In this document: in pieces, positions 1-9,675 of the stretch
Layout of the letters: the number at the start of each line of letters is the position of its first letter
Position numbering within the stretch: position 1 is the first letter of the stretch
Position numbers and translations under genes: made by a program
The notes under the pieces: generated by a model
What the model saw: the letters and a program-made list of their open reading frames with translations, nothing else
The model's database searches: none
Told to the model about the DNA's origin: nothing
NCBI GenBank assembly: GCA_963556195.1
Contig: OY744531.1
Location: 53,613,200-53,677,199, forward strand
DNA from: Sepiola atlantica
Taxonomy: Eukaryota > Mollusca > Cephalopoda > Sepiida > Sepiolidae
Direction: 5' to 3'
Length of the DNA: 64,000 nt

Positions 1-29
<29 letters not shown>
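1..29. repeat. (TA)n microsatellite, cut by window edge
   Basis: Pure alternating AT from the first base to position 29; its left part lies outside the window. Confidence 0.95.
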
Positions 30-32
<3 letters not shown>

Positions 33-207
33 ATAATGAAGTGATAAAATAGATGAAATGTGTATTATTTACTGACAAAGGGTTCCAGCAAGGAGTATAA
101 TAGGAATACAAATAAAAATAATCCTTATACAAATTCCCTATTTACTATATTAACTTTACCGTATCTCGATAGGATTCAACATAAATTATGTTTTTATATT
201 ATCTATT

Positions 208-210
<3 letters not shown>

Positions 211-263
<53 letters not shown>
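211..263. repeat. (TA)n microsatellite
   Basis: Uninterrupted alternating TA. A hammerhead-like motif on the minus strand begins 22 bases to its right. Confidence 0.97.
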
Positions 264-268
<5 letters not shown>

Positions 269-284
269 GGTTTTGTTTATTATC

Positions 285-331
285 TATGTACGTATACGTT
301 TCGTTTTTTATAATCGAGACCTATCAGCATA
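285..331 (-). ncRNA. degenerate hammerhead-like motif
   Basis: Read on the minus strand: stem I strand UAUG, a core reading CUGAUAG (consensus CUGANGA, two mismatches), a weak stem II region, GAA, a self-complementary stem III ACGUAUACGU, A at the cleavage position, then CAUA, which pairs with UAUG. Stem I and stem III are both conserved although the core is damaged, so I read it as a decayed relative of the better copies at 14.1 and 23.7 kb. It lies just right of a (TA)n array, as the others do. Confidence 0.4.
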
Positions 332-357
332 CAGATATGACTATTCACTACTTGTCA

Positions 358-432
358 TGCGATTCGAAACCCCGGATTCCGAGTATTTTGCAACTCAAAT
401 CCCGACATCTAGAACCACTTGGCCGACGCTGA
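358..432 (-). repeat. tRNA-derived SINE head, minus strand
   Basis: The reverse complement contains a box A-like GGCCAAGTGG (415-424 on the plus strand) and a box B-like GTTTCGAATC (361-370), about 45 bases apart, as in a Leu/Ser-type tRNA head. There is no good acceptor stem, so this is a SINE remnant, not a tRNA gene. It abuts the next SINE tail to head. Confidence 0.55.
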
Positions 433-458
433 ATAGCGAATAAACGGTGATAATTTAT

Positions 459-712
459 ACACTTTAGCTCAGTTGGTAGAGCGATAGACGAATAACATCA
501 AGTTTGACTGAACGCATCAAGGTTGCGAGTTTGAATCGCACTATCGGTGTCAAATTTATTTATTGTTTATTTATGTATTAGTGGTTATTTATGTATTAGT
601 GGTTATTTATGTATTAGTGGTTATTTCTTACGTTTACAAAAATTGCTGAACACGGACAGACAGAAATCGTGACAGAGAACCTCTTCGTTATATTATAAGT
701 AGACTAGCGAAA
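459..712 (+). repeat. tRNA-derived SINE
   Basis: Box A TAGCTCAGTTGG lies at 465-476 and a box B-like GAGTTTGAATCGC at 527-539. The tRNA-like head is followed by a T-rich spacer and a tail containing TTACGTTTACAAAAATT, GACAGACAGA, and GAGAACCTCTTCGTTAT. The same tail occurs in the copy at 911-1192, which defines this as a dispersed family with a conserved 3' part. Confidence 0.7.
568..621. repeat. 18-bp tandem repeat, three copies
   Basis: Three identical copies of TATTTATGTATTAGTGGT lie between the tRNA-like head and the tail of the SINE at 459-712. Confidence 0.9.
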
Positions 713-910
713 ATAGATGACCGTAGGGAGTCTATTTTTGCTACGCTGCTGCGTATAAAAGAAATCGAGCGCGAACGCAGTCCCAACACTATATGAAAGA
801 ACCGGTTTTGATACATATTTTCGTTTTAAGATCATTCGTTATCGTTAAGTAAAAAAGTGAATAAGGCATATCTTTAGTGTAAGTAGTTAAATCAAAATCG
901 TTCTTTTAAC

Positions 911-1192
911 TTTGTGACATTTGCTCAGTCGGTAGCGTGTCGGACAAATTCGTCCAAACTACCTTTTGACGTTAATGTTACGAGGTAAAATGACGACCTA
1001 GGCATCGAAATCATTTATTGTTTATTTAGTTGTTGAGATGTGTCCCTATGTATTTGTTATGTTTCTGACTAAGAAATTAAGAAAATAGCATTTACCCCCC
1101 CCCCATCTTACGTTTACAAAAATTCTCGCCGACAGATAGACAGACAGAAAGACAGACAGACAGAGAACCTCTTCGTTATGTTATAAGTGGAT
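911..1192 (+). repeat. tRNA-derived SINE, second copy
   Basis: A degenerate box A (TTTGCTCAGTCGG, 920-932) starts the copy; box B is eroded. The 3' tail matches the copy at 459-712: TTACGTTTACAAAAATT, a GACAGACAGA run, and GAGAACCTCTTCGTTATG. A C8 run precedes the tail. Confidence 0.6.
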
Positions 1193-1625
1193 AAACTTTT
1201 ACTAAAAGAGCATTAACTGTTGTTATTGAGTACTCATCCTGTAAGGGATCCATACTCCTGTGATATTATTATGCTATTTAATAGATCAAACTGGTGTCAG
1301 GCCAACACAACTTTTCACGGCAATCAAAAGCGGACAATTGTAGTGAGAACTGAGTTAAAATAGACCTTAAAGAGACAGAGGTTATGGGCGGAGAAATGTT
1401 CAATTCTGTGAAGTTCAATGCCAGGTAATTGGTTAACTTTGATTTGTTCTGGCCGGCCTTTTTACGGCAAATCGTTTGAGTAATTGTATACAAAAATATA
1501 AAGTATACTGTAAACTAGTTATTTTATACGGTTAATAGAACACAAGCTGTTATTTTTCTTATTAATAGCCTAGAGTAAATTGCAGGTCCATAGTTAACCA
1601 AATAGCATTAGTGCATAAATGTTCA
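1193..1625. other. no recognisable feature
   Basis: AT-rich sequence with short open frames only; none resembles a known protein and I see no repeat structure. Confidence 0.5.
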
Positions 1626-1699
1626 AAAAAAAAAAAAAGAAAAAAAAAACACCACCACCACCACCACCACCACAACAACAACAACAGCAACAACAACAG

Positions 1700-1783
<84 letters not shown>

Positions 1784-1791
1784 CAAATAAC
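1626..1791. repeat. compound microsatellite A / CAC / CAA / TAA
   Basis: An A-rich run is followed by (CAC)n, then (CAA)n with CAG interruptions, then (TAA)n and (CAA)2. Long poly-Leu, poly-Tyr or poly-Cys reading frames across it are artefacts of the trinucleotide repeat. Confidence 0.95.
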
Positions 1792-1989
1792 GTCTTTATT
1801 TAATAATGTTAACGGGAGAGGGGACTTGCGTATTAGGTACTCTGCCGCCAAACTCCTTAATATATTTACTTTCCATTACAATACAAAAACATAAAAAACA
1901 AAATATGAAAATAAAAACGGCAACAGTAACATAACAGCAAATTAGTAATCAATATATTACAACATGTGGAAATTGTGCACTCCCCGCCA

Positions 1990-2071
1990 AATACAAAAGT
2001 ACATAATAAAGACACACACGCATATATACTTATGTATATGCGTGTGTGTCTTTATTATGTACTTTTGTATT
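1990..2071. repeat. perfect 37-bp palindrome
   Basis: Arms 1990-2026 and 2035-2071 are exact reverse complements around an 8-base loop (2027-2034). The arm contains AAAGACACACACGCATATA. No coding potential. It could form a strong hairpin in DNA or RNA. Confidence 0.95.
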
Positions 2072-2269
2072 ACACATATACATACATATAGACATGTATC
2101 CACTTATATCCATTCTAAATAAATAACTGGAAGCAAACGCAATTAAGAGTCAGGTTAAATCAATAGATTAACTATACACTGCACGAATGGTGAGTTATGA
2201 AAACATTTAAACAACCCTGTATGCATAAAACACCGAAGAAAATGGAGCTGATGAGTTTAAAACTCAGAG

Positions 2270-2575
2270 TAAACCATTGCTTCCACCCTTTTTAGGGGCT
2301 TCCAACTGCAGCGAGACGTAACACAAGGTCAGAAAGTTGAGAAAACTAGCTTCCATGTGAGGGCCCTCTAGTCGGATACAAAAATTGCCCAGAACGGGCC
2401 CTTCGACATTTCCCGTTAAGGGCGCCTCAGCCAATCGGCAATACCACCCTCTTGTGAAGGAAGAGATAATGCTTGGGAGGATATCCTCCGAGGGTCGAAC
2501 AAACCCGTACCTCATTCCGATAAAGAAGTAGTCAAGAGATTATGATGCCAAGACAAACATTAGCTGGTATGAAAA
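2270..2575. repeat. dispersed repeat related to 25.9 kb
   Basis: Shares a series of motifs in the same order with 25930-26230: a GGGCCCTC/GGGTGCAC block, a TACAAAAATT-type block, GGGCGCCTCAGCCAATCGG against GGGCACCTCAAGCGATTGG, then GAAGGA, a GGAGG block, CATTCCGATAAAG and GCTGGTATGA. A shorter piece is at 24430-24560. The repeat class is unknown to me. Confidence 0.55.
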
Positions 2576-2579
2576 CAAA

Positions 2580-4080
2580 TGATTGTAATTTGTATAAATT
2601 TTTAATATTATTTTCGTGAAGTTTAAATTTTATGAAAATAAGATCTAAATCTGTATATATTTGGATTTATGCATACATAATAGATATTTTCCTTATTATG
2701 TATTTTCTTCTCTTATAAAAGTTTACCCTTCAGAGAATTCTCATCGGAGAATACACAGTTGACGGGAAAAATAGCGTCTTCCATTTTCCCATAACTCGGC
2801 TTTTGTTTGATCTTTTTCACGCCCTTATTTCTTCATCACCCGGAAATGACATAAACTCCATTTTCTCTTTCTCTAATTCATTGTTAGAGTTTTCCCCTCT
2901 CGGTCAGGTGTATTATTTCCGTCTTCAAAATCCGAAAACACATTCATCATTTTTTTCCTTTTTTCGAAACTTAAACCAAGATTAAATCCAACGATTTGAC
3001 GAGTGGCGTTGACAGGAAGAAACCGCTGCACATGCGCACTGGGATTATTTTCTTACGTCTTCCCTGCCTCAACCGGCAACCATTTTTTTTTCTTTTTTAT
3101 TATTGTGTGCGACATTTTATGGTTAGAAACGGGTAGATTTTAACATAGACACAGTTTGCCACGATTTAAGAAATGAGACGACACACAGAACTAAGCAATA
3201 TGTTTACTAAGAATACCATATATTTTAGATTGGACAATCGCTTCCATGATACGGTGGATTTTCGAGGTCGTTTCTCAGTAGGATAGTTAATGCATCTGTG
3301 AATAGCCGCGACCTTCTTAATAAATTTAATAAGCGTGAGGAAAGCCGATCTTTCCAGTCTGCCCTGTTTTTCTTTGTCTCGCAACTCTTTTCTCTTCTTA
3401 TATCTGGCTTTTCATCACCTTTCCTTCTCTTACCCTCGCCCATAGATCTCCATTTATTTTCAAACTATATTACACATGGTACTTACATAAGTATATTTCA
3501 TTTGGATCAAAGGGCGGAAAACATAGGTGGGGTCTTTGTTCGCGTTTGACATCAATAGAAATAGAAAAACAACATTTTACTTTATTTGGTTCGATTTACA
3601 AGTTGAGAATTATAGAAATGTAAAACAAAATGATATCGTTAATAATAGGTTCAGTGCTTTAAATAGGATTACACAGAAGTCCGCATTCATTCCTGAAGAC
3701 TTTAAGGTTAGTCTCGAATGGGGTTGAAACTTATGCATTTACCTAAATTAAATCAAATTTATCTCAACTTACTTATATCCACTCTCATCCAATGAATGTG
3801 CATTGCATCTTTCGGTACCATCCCCAAATATAATATTTTTAATTGTAAGAATTACGAATAAAAAATAATATTGTGTTATGAACTGACCGGAAAAAATATA
3901 TACGGTTTCTCATTCAATCCCGAGCAACGGCTAAATCTTTTTGCTAAGTAAACTTCCTAATTGGAAGAGGTTACAGCCTCAACTTGTGTCTTAATTAGTA
4001 TGGCTGTTCCAATTAAAAGTATGAAGTGTGATATCAAAAATTGTGTCTTAATTGCAAATTGTTCCGATTAATATTGTACT
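2580..4080. other. no recognisable feature
   Basis: AT-rich sequence with T-rich and A-rich stretches. Short open frames lack similarity to any family I know. Confidence 0.5.
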
Positions 4081-4084
4081 AATC

Positions 4085-4103
4085 AGGAGGTTAAGTACCT
4101 CCT
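4085..4103. repeat. small hairpin
   Basis: AGGAGGT and ACCTCCT, 7 bp each, separated by five bases. Probably incidental. Confidence 0.5.
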
Positions 4104-4130
4104 TCTGTCGTTAAATGATCTACAAGGTGT

Positions 4131-4176
4131 AATATATGTAGGTGGTTGAAACTAATATATGTAGGTGGTTGAAACT
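4131..4176. repeat. 23-bp tandem duplication
   Basis: Two exact copies of a 23-bp unit beginning AATATATGTAGGTGG lie head to tail. Confidence 0.95.
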
Positions 4177-4179
4177 GCA

Positions 4180-5058
4180 TTCTGTGATGAGGTCTACATT
4201 CAAGAGTTTGGATGAGTGCAGAGTCATCCCATATTACCTATTACTCCAAGATCAACTTTTAGTGCTTGTCAGTTTCCCATCCATAAGTTAAATAGAAGCA
4301 ATCCGTTTAGAAGATATACGCCTGTAGAACAACGTGCGTCTATCGACAATCGCCAACCCCACCGTTGTGTGTGCCGTGTTTTTTGTGTTCGTCTTCATCT
4401 TTCGTTCTGGCCAAGTCGGCTATTCCACTGAGGAATCGTCGAGGGCACAGCACTGGTTTACTCGTTTAGAAAAATAAACAACGCAACTCACAAGAAAAAC
4501 ACAAACTCAGATACATGATGTATAAGTCAGTTGAAACCCCGAGTTTTTTGTGACACCGTCGCGGACTGTCGTGTCCCCCATTATCGGTACCCGAAGTTAT
4601 CAGCTGATATCGGTTTTGCTCGATCTGCTCTCGCCCGAGGTTGACTTCAAACTGTCTGTTTTTTGTTTTAGTAACAACACTCTGAACAATAGAAACTGAC
4701 CACTCCCGCGCTTGCCCTATCAACCGCACCTATATTACTATTTATATTATTTCCAATTGCCTTTGTGTGCGTTGCGGAGTTATTTCCCTTCATTGTCTGG
4801 GGTGTCAGCACTCCACTTCCATAATATGACACGCCTACAGAACAAATTAATCTATAAATATTTGAAGATGCTGATATCTTGAAGCATAAAAAGTGTAAAA
4901 TGACTGGATTCGTTATCGAATGGTCCAATGAGGGTTGTTCTAGGTTTAAACGATTGTTTCTAACCTCTCACCCTGCGTAGAAGCCTATTTCAACTTGGGC
5001 TGTATGCTTCATAAGAGTTTCTTTTAGAGCATATCTGCGCAATATTATATGCGACAAC
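4180..5058. other. no recognisable feature
   Basis: Unique-looking sequence with slightly higher GC around 4300-4800. Open frames on both strands are under 90 codons and unrecognised. Confidence 0.45.
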
Positions 5059-5060
5059 TA

Positions 5061-5614
5061 TTAGCTCGTTACAAAAATAATGGCCGATTTTAGAGACATA
5101 CATTTATTCATGAAACATTGTCCACCTTTCCAATACTCTTTAAATGACGTAAAATTGTTGCAGTGCTGACAGCAAGTGTCTAGGACATGTCTCTGACACT
5201 TCGACGTGGATTTTGCTCAACAAGTGCTTGCAATTAGTCATTATCAAGATAACACAGCTGTCCTTTACCTTTTTTATCGTAAAAGCTCTCATCTCCACTA
5301 CAGAATTTCTGTAACCACCTTCATATAGTCTGATCGCTTGTGGATTCATCTCCCCATGATCTATTGATATTGGCAGAGGTTTCGGATGCATTGTGTCCAT
5401 TTTGAACTTATGCAACATAAGAAGGTTAAGGTCATGTTTTGGCATGTTCATCATTGATGATTTTCTATGCTTCGAAAATACCTTCTATCTGTAAAAAACA
5501 TTATTGAAAACACATTAATTATTATATATGTTAAAATTCACCAGAAATAAACGACAAATTTTGTCTTAAAATTACTTTTTTAAATCCGCGGCCATTAGTT
5601 TTGTAACGACCTAA
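5061..5614 (-). mobile_element. internally deleted mariner-like element, copy 1
   Basis: A 554-bp element flanked by TA dinucleotides (5059-5060 and 5615-5616), as expected for Tc1/mariner. The left end begins TTAGCTCGTTACAAAAATAA and the right end closes with TTTTGTAACGACCTAA, an imperfect inverted repeat. The copy at 53564-54125 has the same ends and length in the opposite orientation, so both derive from one shortened master. The interior encodes only the N-terminal DNA-binding part of a transposase on the minus strand. The right terminus runs directly into a 31-bp satellite array. Confidence 0.85.
5140..5454 (-). pseudogene. mariner-type transposase, N-terminal DNA-binding fragment
   Basis: The frame opens MMNMPKHDLNLLMLHKFK and aligns with the start of the copy at 53.7 kb, whose reading RRRFQKFRSG is the typical first helix-turn-helix of mariner transposases. 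In this copy the helix region is corrupted and shifts frame. The catalytic DD(D/E) domain is absent by deletion, not by mutation, so the product could at most bind element ends. Non-functional as a transposase. Family assignment rests mainly on the partner copy and on the TIR/TA structure. Confidence 0.65.
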
Positions 5615-6492
5615 TACAATATACATTAGTTCTGTAACAACCTAATACAATATACATTAGTTTTGTAACGACCTAATACAATATAAATTAGTTTTGTAAC
5701 GACCTAATATAATATACTTTAGTTTTGTGACGACCTAATACAATATACATTAGTTCTGTAACAACCTAATACAATATACATTAGTTTTGTAACGACTTAA
5801 TACAATATAAATTAGTTTTGTAACGACCTAATACAATATACATTAGTTTTGTAACGACCTAATACAATATACATTAGTTTTGTAACGACCTAATACAATA
5901 TACATTAGTTTTGTAACGACCTAATACAATATAAATTAGTTTTGTAACGACCTAATACAATATACATTAGTTTTGTAACGACCTAATACAATATACATTA
6001 GTTTTGTAACGACCTAATACAATATACATTAGTTTTGTAACGACTTAATACAATATAAATTAGTTTTGTAACAACCTAATACAATATACATTAGTTTTGT
6101 AACAACCTAATACAATATACATTAGTTTTGTAACGACCTAATACAATATACATTAGTTTTGTAACGACCTAATACAATATAAATTAGTTTTGTAACGACC
6201 TAATACAATATACATTAGTTTTGTAACGACCTAATACAATATACATTAGTTTTGTAACGACCTAATACAATATACATTAGTTTTGTAACGACTTAATACA
6301 ATATAAATTAGTTTTGTAACAACCTAATACAATATACATTAGTTTTGTAACAACCTAATACAATATACATTAGTTTTGTAACGACTTAATACAATATAAA
6401 TTAGTTTTGTAACGACCTAATACAATATAAATTAGTTTTGTAACGACCTAATACAATATACATTAGTTTTGTAACGACTTAATACAATATAC
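5594..6492. repeat. 31-bp satellite, 29 copies, seeded by mariner terminus
   Basis: The array is 899 bases, exactly 29 units of 31. The unit reads ATTAGTTTTGTAACGACC plus TAATACAATATAC. The first part equals the right inverted repeat of the mariner copy at 5061-5614, and TAATACAATATAC equals the sequence just past its end. The first unit overlaps the element's own terminus. Variant units (GACTTAAT, AACAACC) recur 248 bases apart (for example 6042 and 6290), so an eight-unit higher-order period is present. Confidence 0.93.
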
Positions 6493-6499
6493 ATCCTGT

Positions 6500-7040
6500 A
6501 CTTTATCTTCAAACCAGCTCCACTGAGAAGCCTTCGTAGCAATTCAGCGAAACTGTAGCTATGACGATTTCTGCTGAATCGTCAGAAGACTTCTTTTTCG
6601 GTTCGAGTTGCTGCGCCGTGCAACAGACTGCCAGAATTCGTGGTCAGTCTGTAGACGTCTTAACCGTTCGCAGCGGTGCTGGATGCATCATGGCTGCTGA
6701 CCTTTTGATGACTGAGCAGCGGAGGATGTGAGGAGAACACGATTCTTGCGTATAGCATCATCAACGGGAATTTTAACCCCAGCGACAAATCGTGGTCTTC
6801 AGGAAAGCCAGCAAAGACTAACTATCAGTGCTTTCGTATAGAAGAAAGGCAGTATTCTCTGCCTGCATTTCTGCCCATGTGCAACAGTTTACCAAATGGG
6901 ATAGTGACAATGACTACCATATCAAGGTTTAGAGTAGCCTTGGACGAACATTCAGACTGCATATAGATGTACTCGCTTTCTAACTTTCTTTCTGCATGAC
7001 TCATTGCACGTTGCTATTTCATTGACAATACATTTGTATT
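6500..7040 (+). pseudogene. L2/CR1-like LINE, C-terminal reverse transcriptase end
   Basis: From about 6700 the plus strand shows TEQRRM, a stop, then about 77 codons (6739-6970) reading through LAYSIINGNFNPSD, FRIEERQYSLPAFLP and NSLPNGIVTMTTISRFRVAL to a stop. This is the usual C-terminal end of L2/CR1-type reverse transcriptases (EQRR, NSLP and a closing SRF/L helix). A second copy of the same 3' end lies inverted at 11815-12300. The element is 5' truncated, lacks the catalytic core, and its extreme 3' part ends in TTTGATTGATTTTTTT. Confidence 0.7.
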
Positions 7041-7111
7041 TGATTGATTTTTTTAACAAGTAAATGGAAGCAACGACGAATTATGCGGAAACATCATCAT
7101 TTGAATGTTCT

Positions 7112-7114
<3 letters not shown>

Positions 7115-7173
<59 letters not shown>
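7115..7173. repeat. (TA)n microsatellite
   Basis: Uninterrupted TA run. Confidence 0.97.
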
Positions 7174-7175
<2 letters not shown>

Positions 7176-7450
7176 TCACGGACAAAACATTCAAGCATTG
7201 AATATCCATTAGGTGATATGGAATATTCGAAGCAGCAGCAGACGACGCCGCCAGTTTGAAAACTGAATCCTGAATTGTTGATCACAACAAGTTTTTTAAT
7301 TACTCAGCAGCAGCTACCGCCTCTATTTTGTCTACTACCTTTTTTCACCTTCTTATTTTTCCTCTATTCCTACCTCCTCTTCATGTCAGACTCACGTACA
7401 GTTACTTTTATTATATAGACTAGACCCTCTGGGCCTAGACAGTTTGTCTA

Positions 7451-7498
7451 ATATATATATATATATATATATGTGTGTATGTGTGTGTGTGTGTATGT
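7451..7498. repeat. (TA)n(TG)n microsatellite
   Basis: A TA run passing into TGTGTATG-type repeats. Confidence 0.9.
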
Positions 7499-7669
7499 TA
7501 GCGTTAAATAAATTCCTGACGGAAATCCGGGTATGAGACGTTAATGTAATAAACAGTGCCAGAATACAATAAAGTAAAGTAACACGGAATCCCATAATCA
7601 CCGGTGCAATAATTTATTTCGACCCTACAGCCTTTTCAAGTATCCAAGCTAGGCGATTACATTTTTGAA

Positions 7670-7674
<5 letters not shown>

Positions 7675-7708
<34 letters not shown>
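7675..7708. repeat. (TA)n array, left border of 255-bp foldback
   Basis: A TA run immediately left of the first 255-bp unit. The right border of the foldback at 9219-9236 is also a TA run. Confidence 0.95.
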
Positions 7709-7711
<3 letters not shown>

Positions 7712-7771
7712 ATTTTTTTGAAAAACCATAACAATGTAATTTGTAGAAAATAAATAAATAACATTTATTTA

Positions 7772-7814
7772 TCTTAAACTGAGCTTTCGAATATAAAATA
7801 TTCCTCGTCAGAGA
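7772..7814 (-). ncRNA. hammerhead-like motif in 255-bp unit (left arm)
   Basis: On the minus strand: UCU, intact core CUGACGA, a stem II of GAAUAU / AUAUUC around UUU (one unpaired G at its base), then GAAA, a small stem III and UUAAGA, where AGA can pair with UCU. Layout matches the motifs at 14.1 and 58 kb. The next unit repeats it at 8027-8069. Core bases are intact, but the short stem I and irregular stem III leave activity uncertain. Confidence 0.5.
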
Positions 7815-8298
7815 GTTTTTTTTCTTTTTTTTTCTTTCGTTTCATAGTCTGTTGTTCTTGACTTTGAGGAAGAAAATCCGTGTCTTGGGCGCGGTTAAGC
7901 CATTTTTGAATACGTAGATAGGAGTAGACACATTATTATAAACCATTGTTTCGTAAAGGTATAAACATTTTTTTGAAAAACCATAACAATGTAATTTGTA
8001 GAAAATAAATAAATAACATTTATTTATCTTAAACTGAGCTTTCGAATATAAAATATTCCTCGTCAGAGAGTTTTTTTTCTTTTTTTTTCTTTCGTTTCAT
8101 AGTCTGTTGTTCTTGACTTTGAGGAAGAAAATCCGTGTCTTGGGCGCGGTTAAGCCATTTTTGAATACGTAGATCTATAATGTGTCTACTCCTATCTACG
8201 TATTCAAAAATGGCTTAACCGCGCCCAAGACACGGATTTTCTTCCTCAAAGTCAAGAACAACAGACTATGAAACGAAAGAAAAAAAAAGAAAAAAAAC

Positions 8299-8342
8299 TC
8301 TCTGACGAGGAATATTTTATATTCGAAAGCTCAGTTTAAGAT
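8299..8342 (+). ncRNA. hammerhead-like motif in 255-bp unit (right arm)
   Basis: Same motif as at 7772-7814, now on the plus strand. Further copies lie at 8554-8597, 8809-8852 and 9064-9107. A transcript through the four tandem units would carry four motifs spaced 255 bases apart. Confidence 0.5.
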
Positions 8343-9218
8343 AAATAAATGTTATTTATTTATTTTCTACAAATTACATTGTTATGGTTTTTCAAAAAAA
8401 TGTTTATACCTTTACGAAACAATGGTTTATAATAATGTGTCTACTCCTATCTACGTATTCAAAAATGGCTTAACCGCGCCCAAGACACGGATTTTCTTCC
8501 TCAAAGTCAAGAACAACAGATTATGAAACGAAAGAAAAAAAAAGAAAAAAAACTCTCTGACGAGGAATATTTTATATTCGAAAGCTCAGTTTAAGATAAA
8601 TAAATGTTATTTATTTATTTTCTACAAATTACATTGTTATGGTTTTTCAAAAAAATGTTTATACCTTTACGAAACAATGGTTTATAATAATGTGTCTACT
8701 CCTATCTACGTATTCAAAAATGGCTTAACCGCGCCCAAGACACGGAGTTTCTTCCTCAAAGTCAAGAACAACAGACTATGAAACGAAAGAAAAAAAAAGA
8801 AAAAAAACTCTCTGACGAGGAATATTTTATATTCGAAAGCTCAGTTTAAGATAAATAAATGTTATTTATTTATTTTCTACAAATTACATTGTTATGGTTT
8901 TTCAAAAAAATGTTTATACCTTTACGAAACAATGGTTTATAATAATGTGTCTACTCCTATCTACGTATTCAAAAATGGCTTAACCGCGCCCAAGACACGG
9001 ATTTTCTTCCTCAAAGTCAAGAACAACAGACTATGAAACGAAAGAAAAAAAAAGAAAAAAAACTCTCTGACGAGGAATATTTTATATTCGAAAGCTCAGT
9101 TTAAGATAAATAAATGTTATTTATTTATTTTCTACAAATTACATTGTTATGGTTTTTCAAAAAAATGTTTATACCTTTACGAAACAATGGTTTATAATAA
9201 TGTGTCTACTCCTATCTA

Positions 9219-9236
9219 CATATATATATATATATA
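9219..9236. repeat. (TA)n, right border of 255-bp foldback
   Basis: Short TA run where the last 255-bp unit ends. Confidence 0.85.
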
Positions 9237-9489
9237 ACGGGCCTAAAATCTAGTATATATTATATATTAAATATTTTACAACACCAATACGTAGTTAACG
9301 CAAAATAAATTATTATGTAACCATTAAACAAATTTCCACCGCTATTAATGCTGTTTAACCATTCAGTTATTATCGCTTAGGTTTGAATACATGTTTGGAA
9401 ACATTACGTAAGTCATAAATCTATGACGTCGCATCTAAACTATAATTATTTTGTTATGGTAATGTTTTAAGATCTATTTATAAGAAAAT

Positions 9490-9565
9490 CTGAATAGTTC
9501 AGTTCGTAGAACATCAGATAATGGATATCTAGTTTTCGGTTTCGATTTCCGGTTATGGCATTCGC
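9490..9565 (+). repeat. degenerate tRNA-like SINE head
   Basis: ATAGTTCAGTTCGTAGAACAT resembles box A, and GGTTTCGATTTCC, 45 bases on, resembles box B. No acceptor stem. Confidence 0.4.
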
Positions 9566-9675
9566 TTTATTCGTTGGAAATTTATTATTTAGTATTTATG
9601 CAATATTTTCCATTCTAACAGAAGTTAAGATATTCCTTTATAAAATTGTGACTTACGGACACAAACACAGAAAAT

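Larger units (their letters stand above)
7709..9218. repeat. 255-bp unit, 2 forward + 4 inverted copies (giant hairpin)
   Basis: The marker CATTTTTTTG occurs at 7711 and 7966. Its reverse complement occurs at 8393, 8648, 8903 and 9158, always 255 bases apart. Orientation flips near 8174, where TACGTAGAT meets a short spacer, so the two left units face the first two right units as arms of about 460 bp. Copies are nearly identical (for example one A-to-G at about 8747 and one C-to-T at about 8521), implying recent amplification or conversion. Each unit contains a poly-A/poly-T tract, AATAAATAAAT-type signals and a hammerhead-like motif. Confidence 0.93.

Noticed and set aside
459..552. Functional tRNA gene
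   Set aside because: Boxes A and B are present, but acceptor and anticodon stems do not pair and the copy has a SINE tail.
1562..1851. Long reading frames of poly-Leu, poly-Tyr, poly-Cys
   Set aside because: Translation of a trinucleotide microsatellite in several frames; no gene signal.
2247..2275. CUGAUGAGUUU...AAACUC as a hammerhead core
   Set aside because: Stem II pairs, but GAA does not follow and stems I and III do not form.
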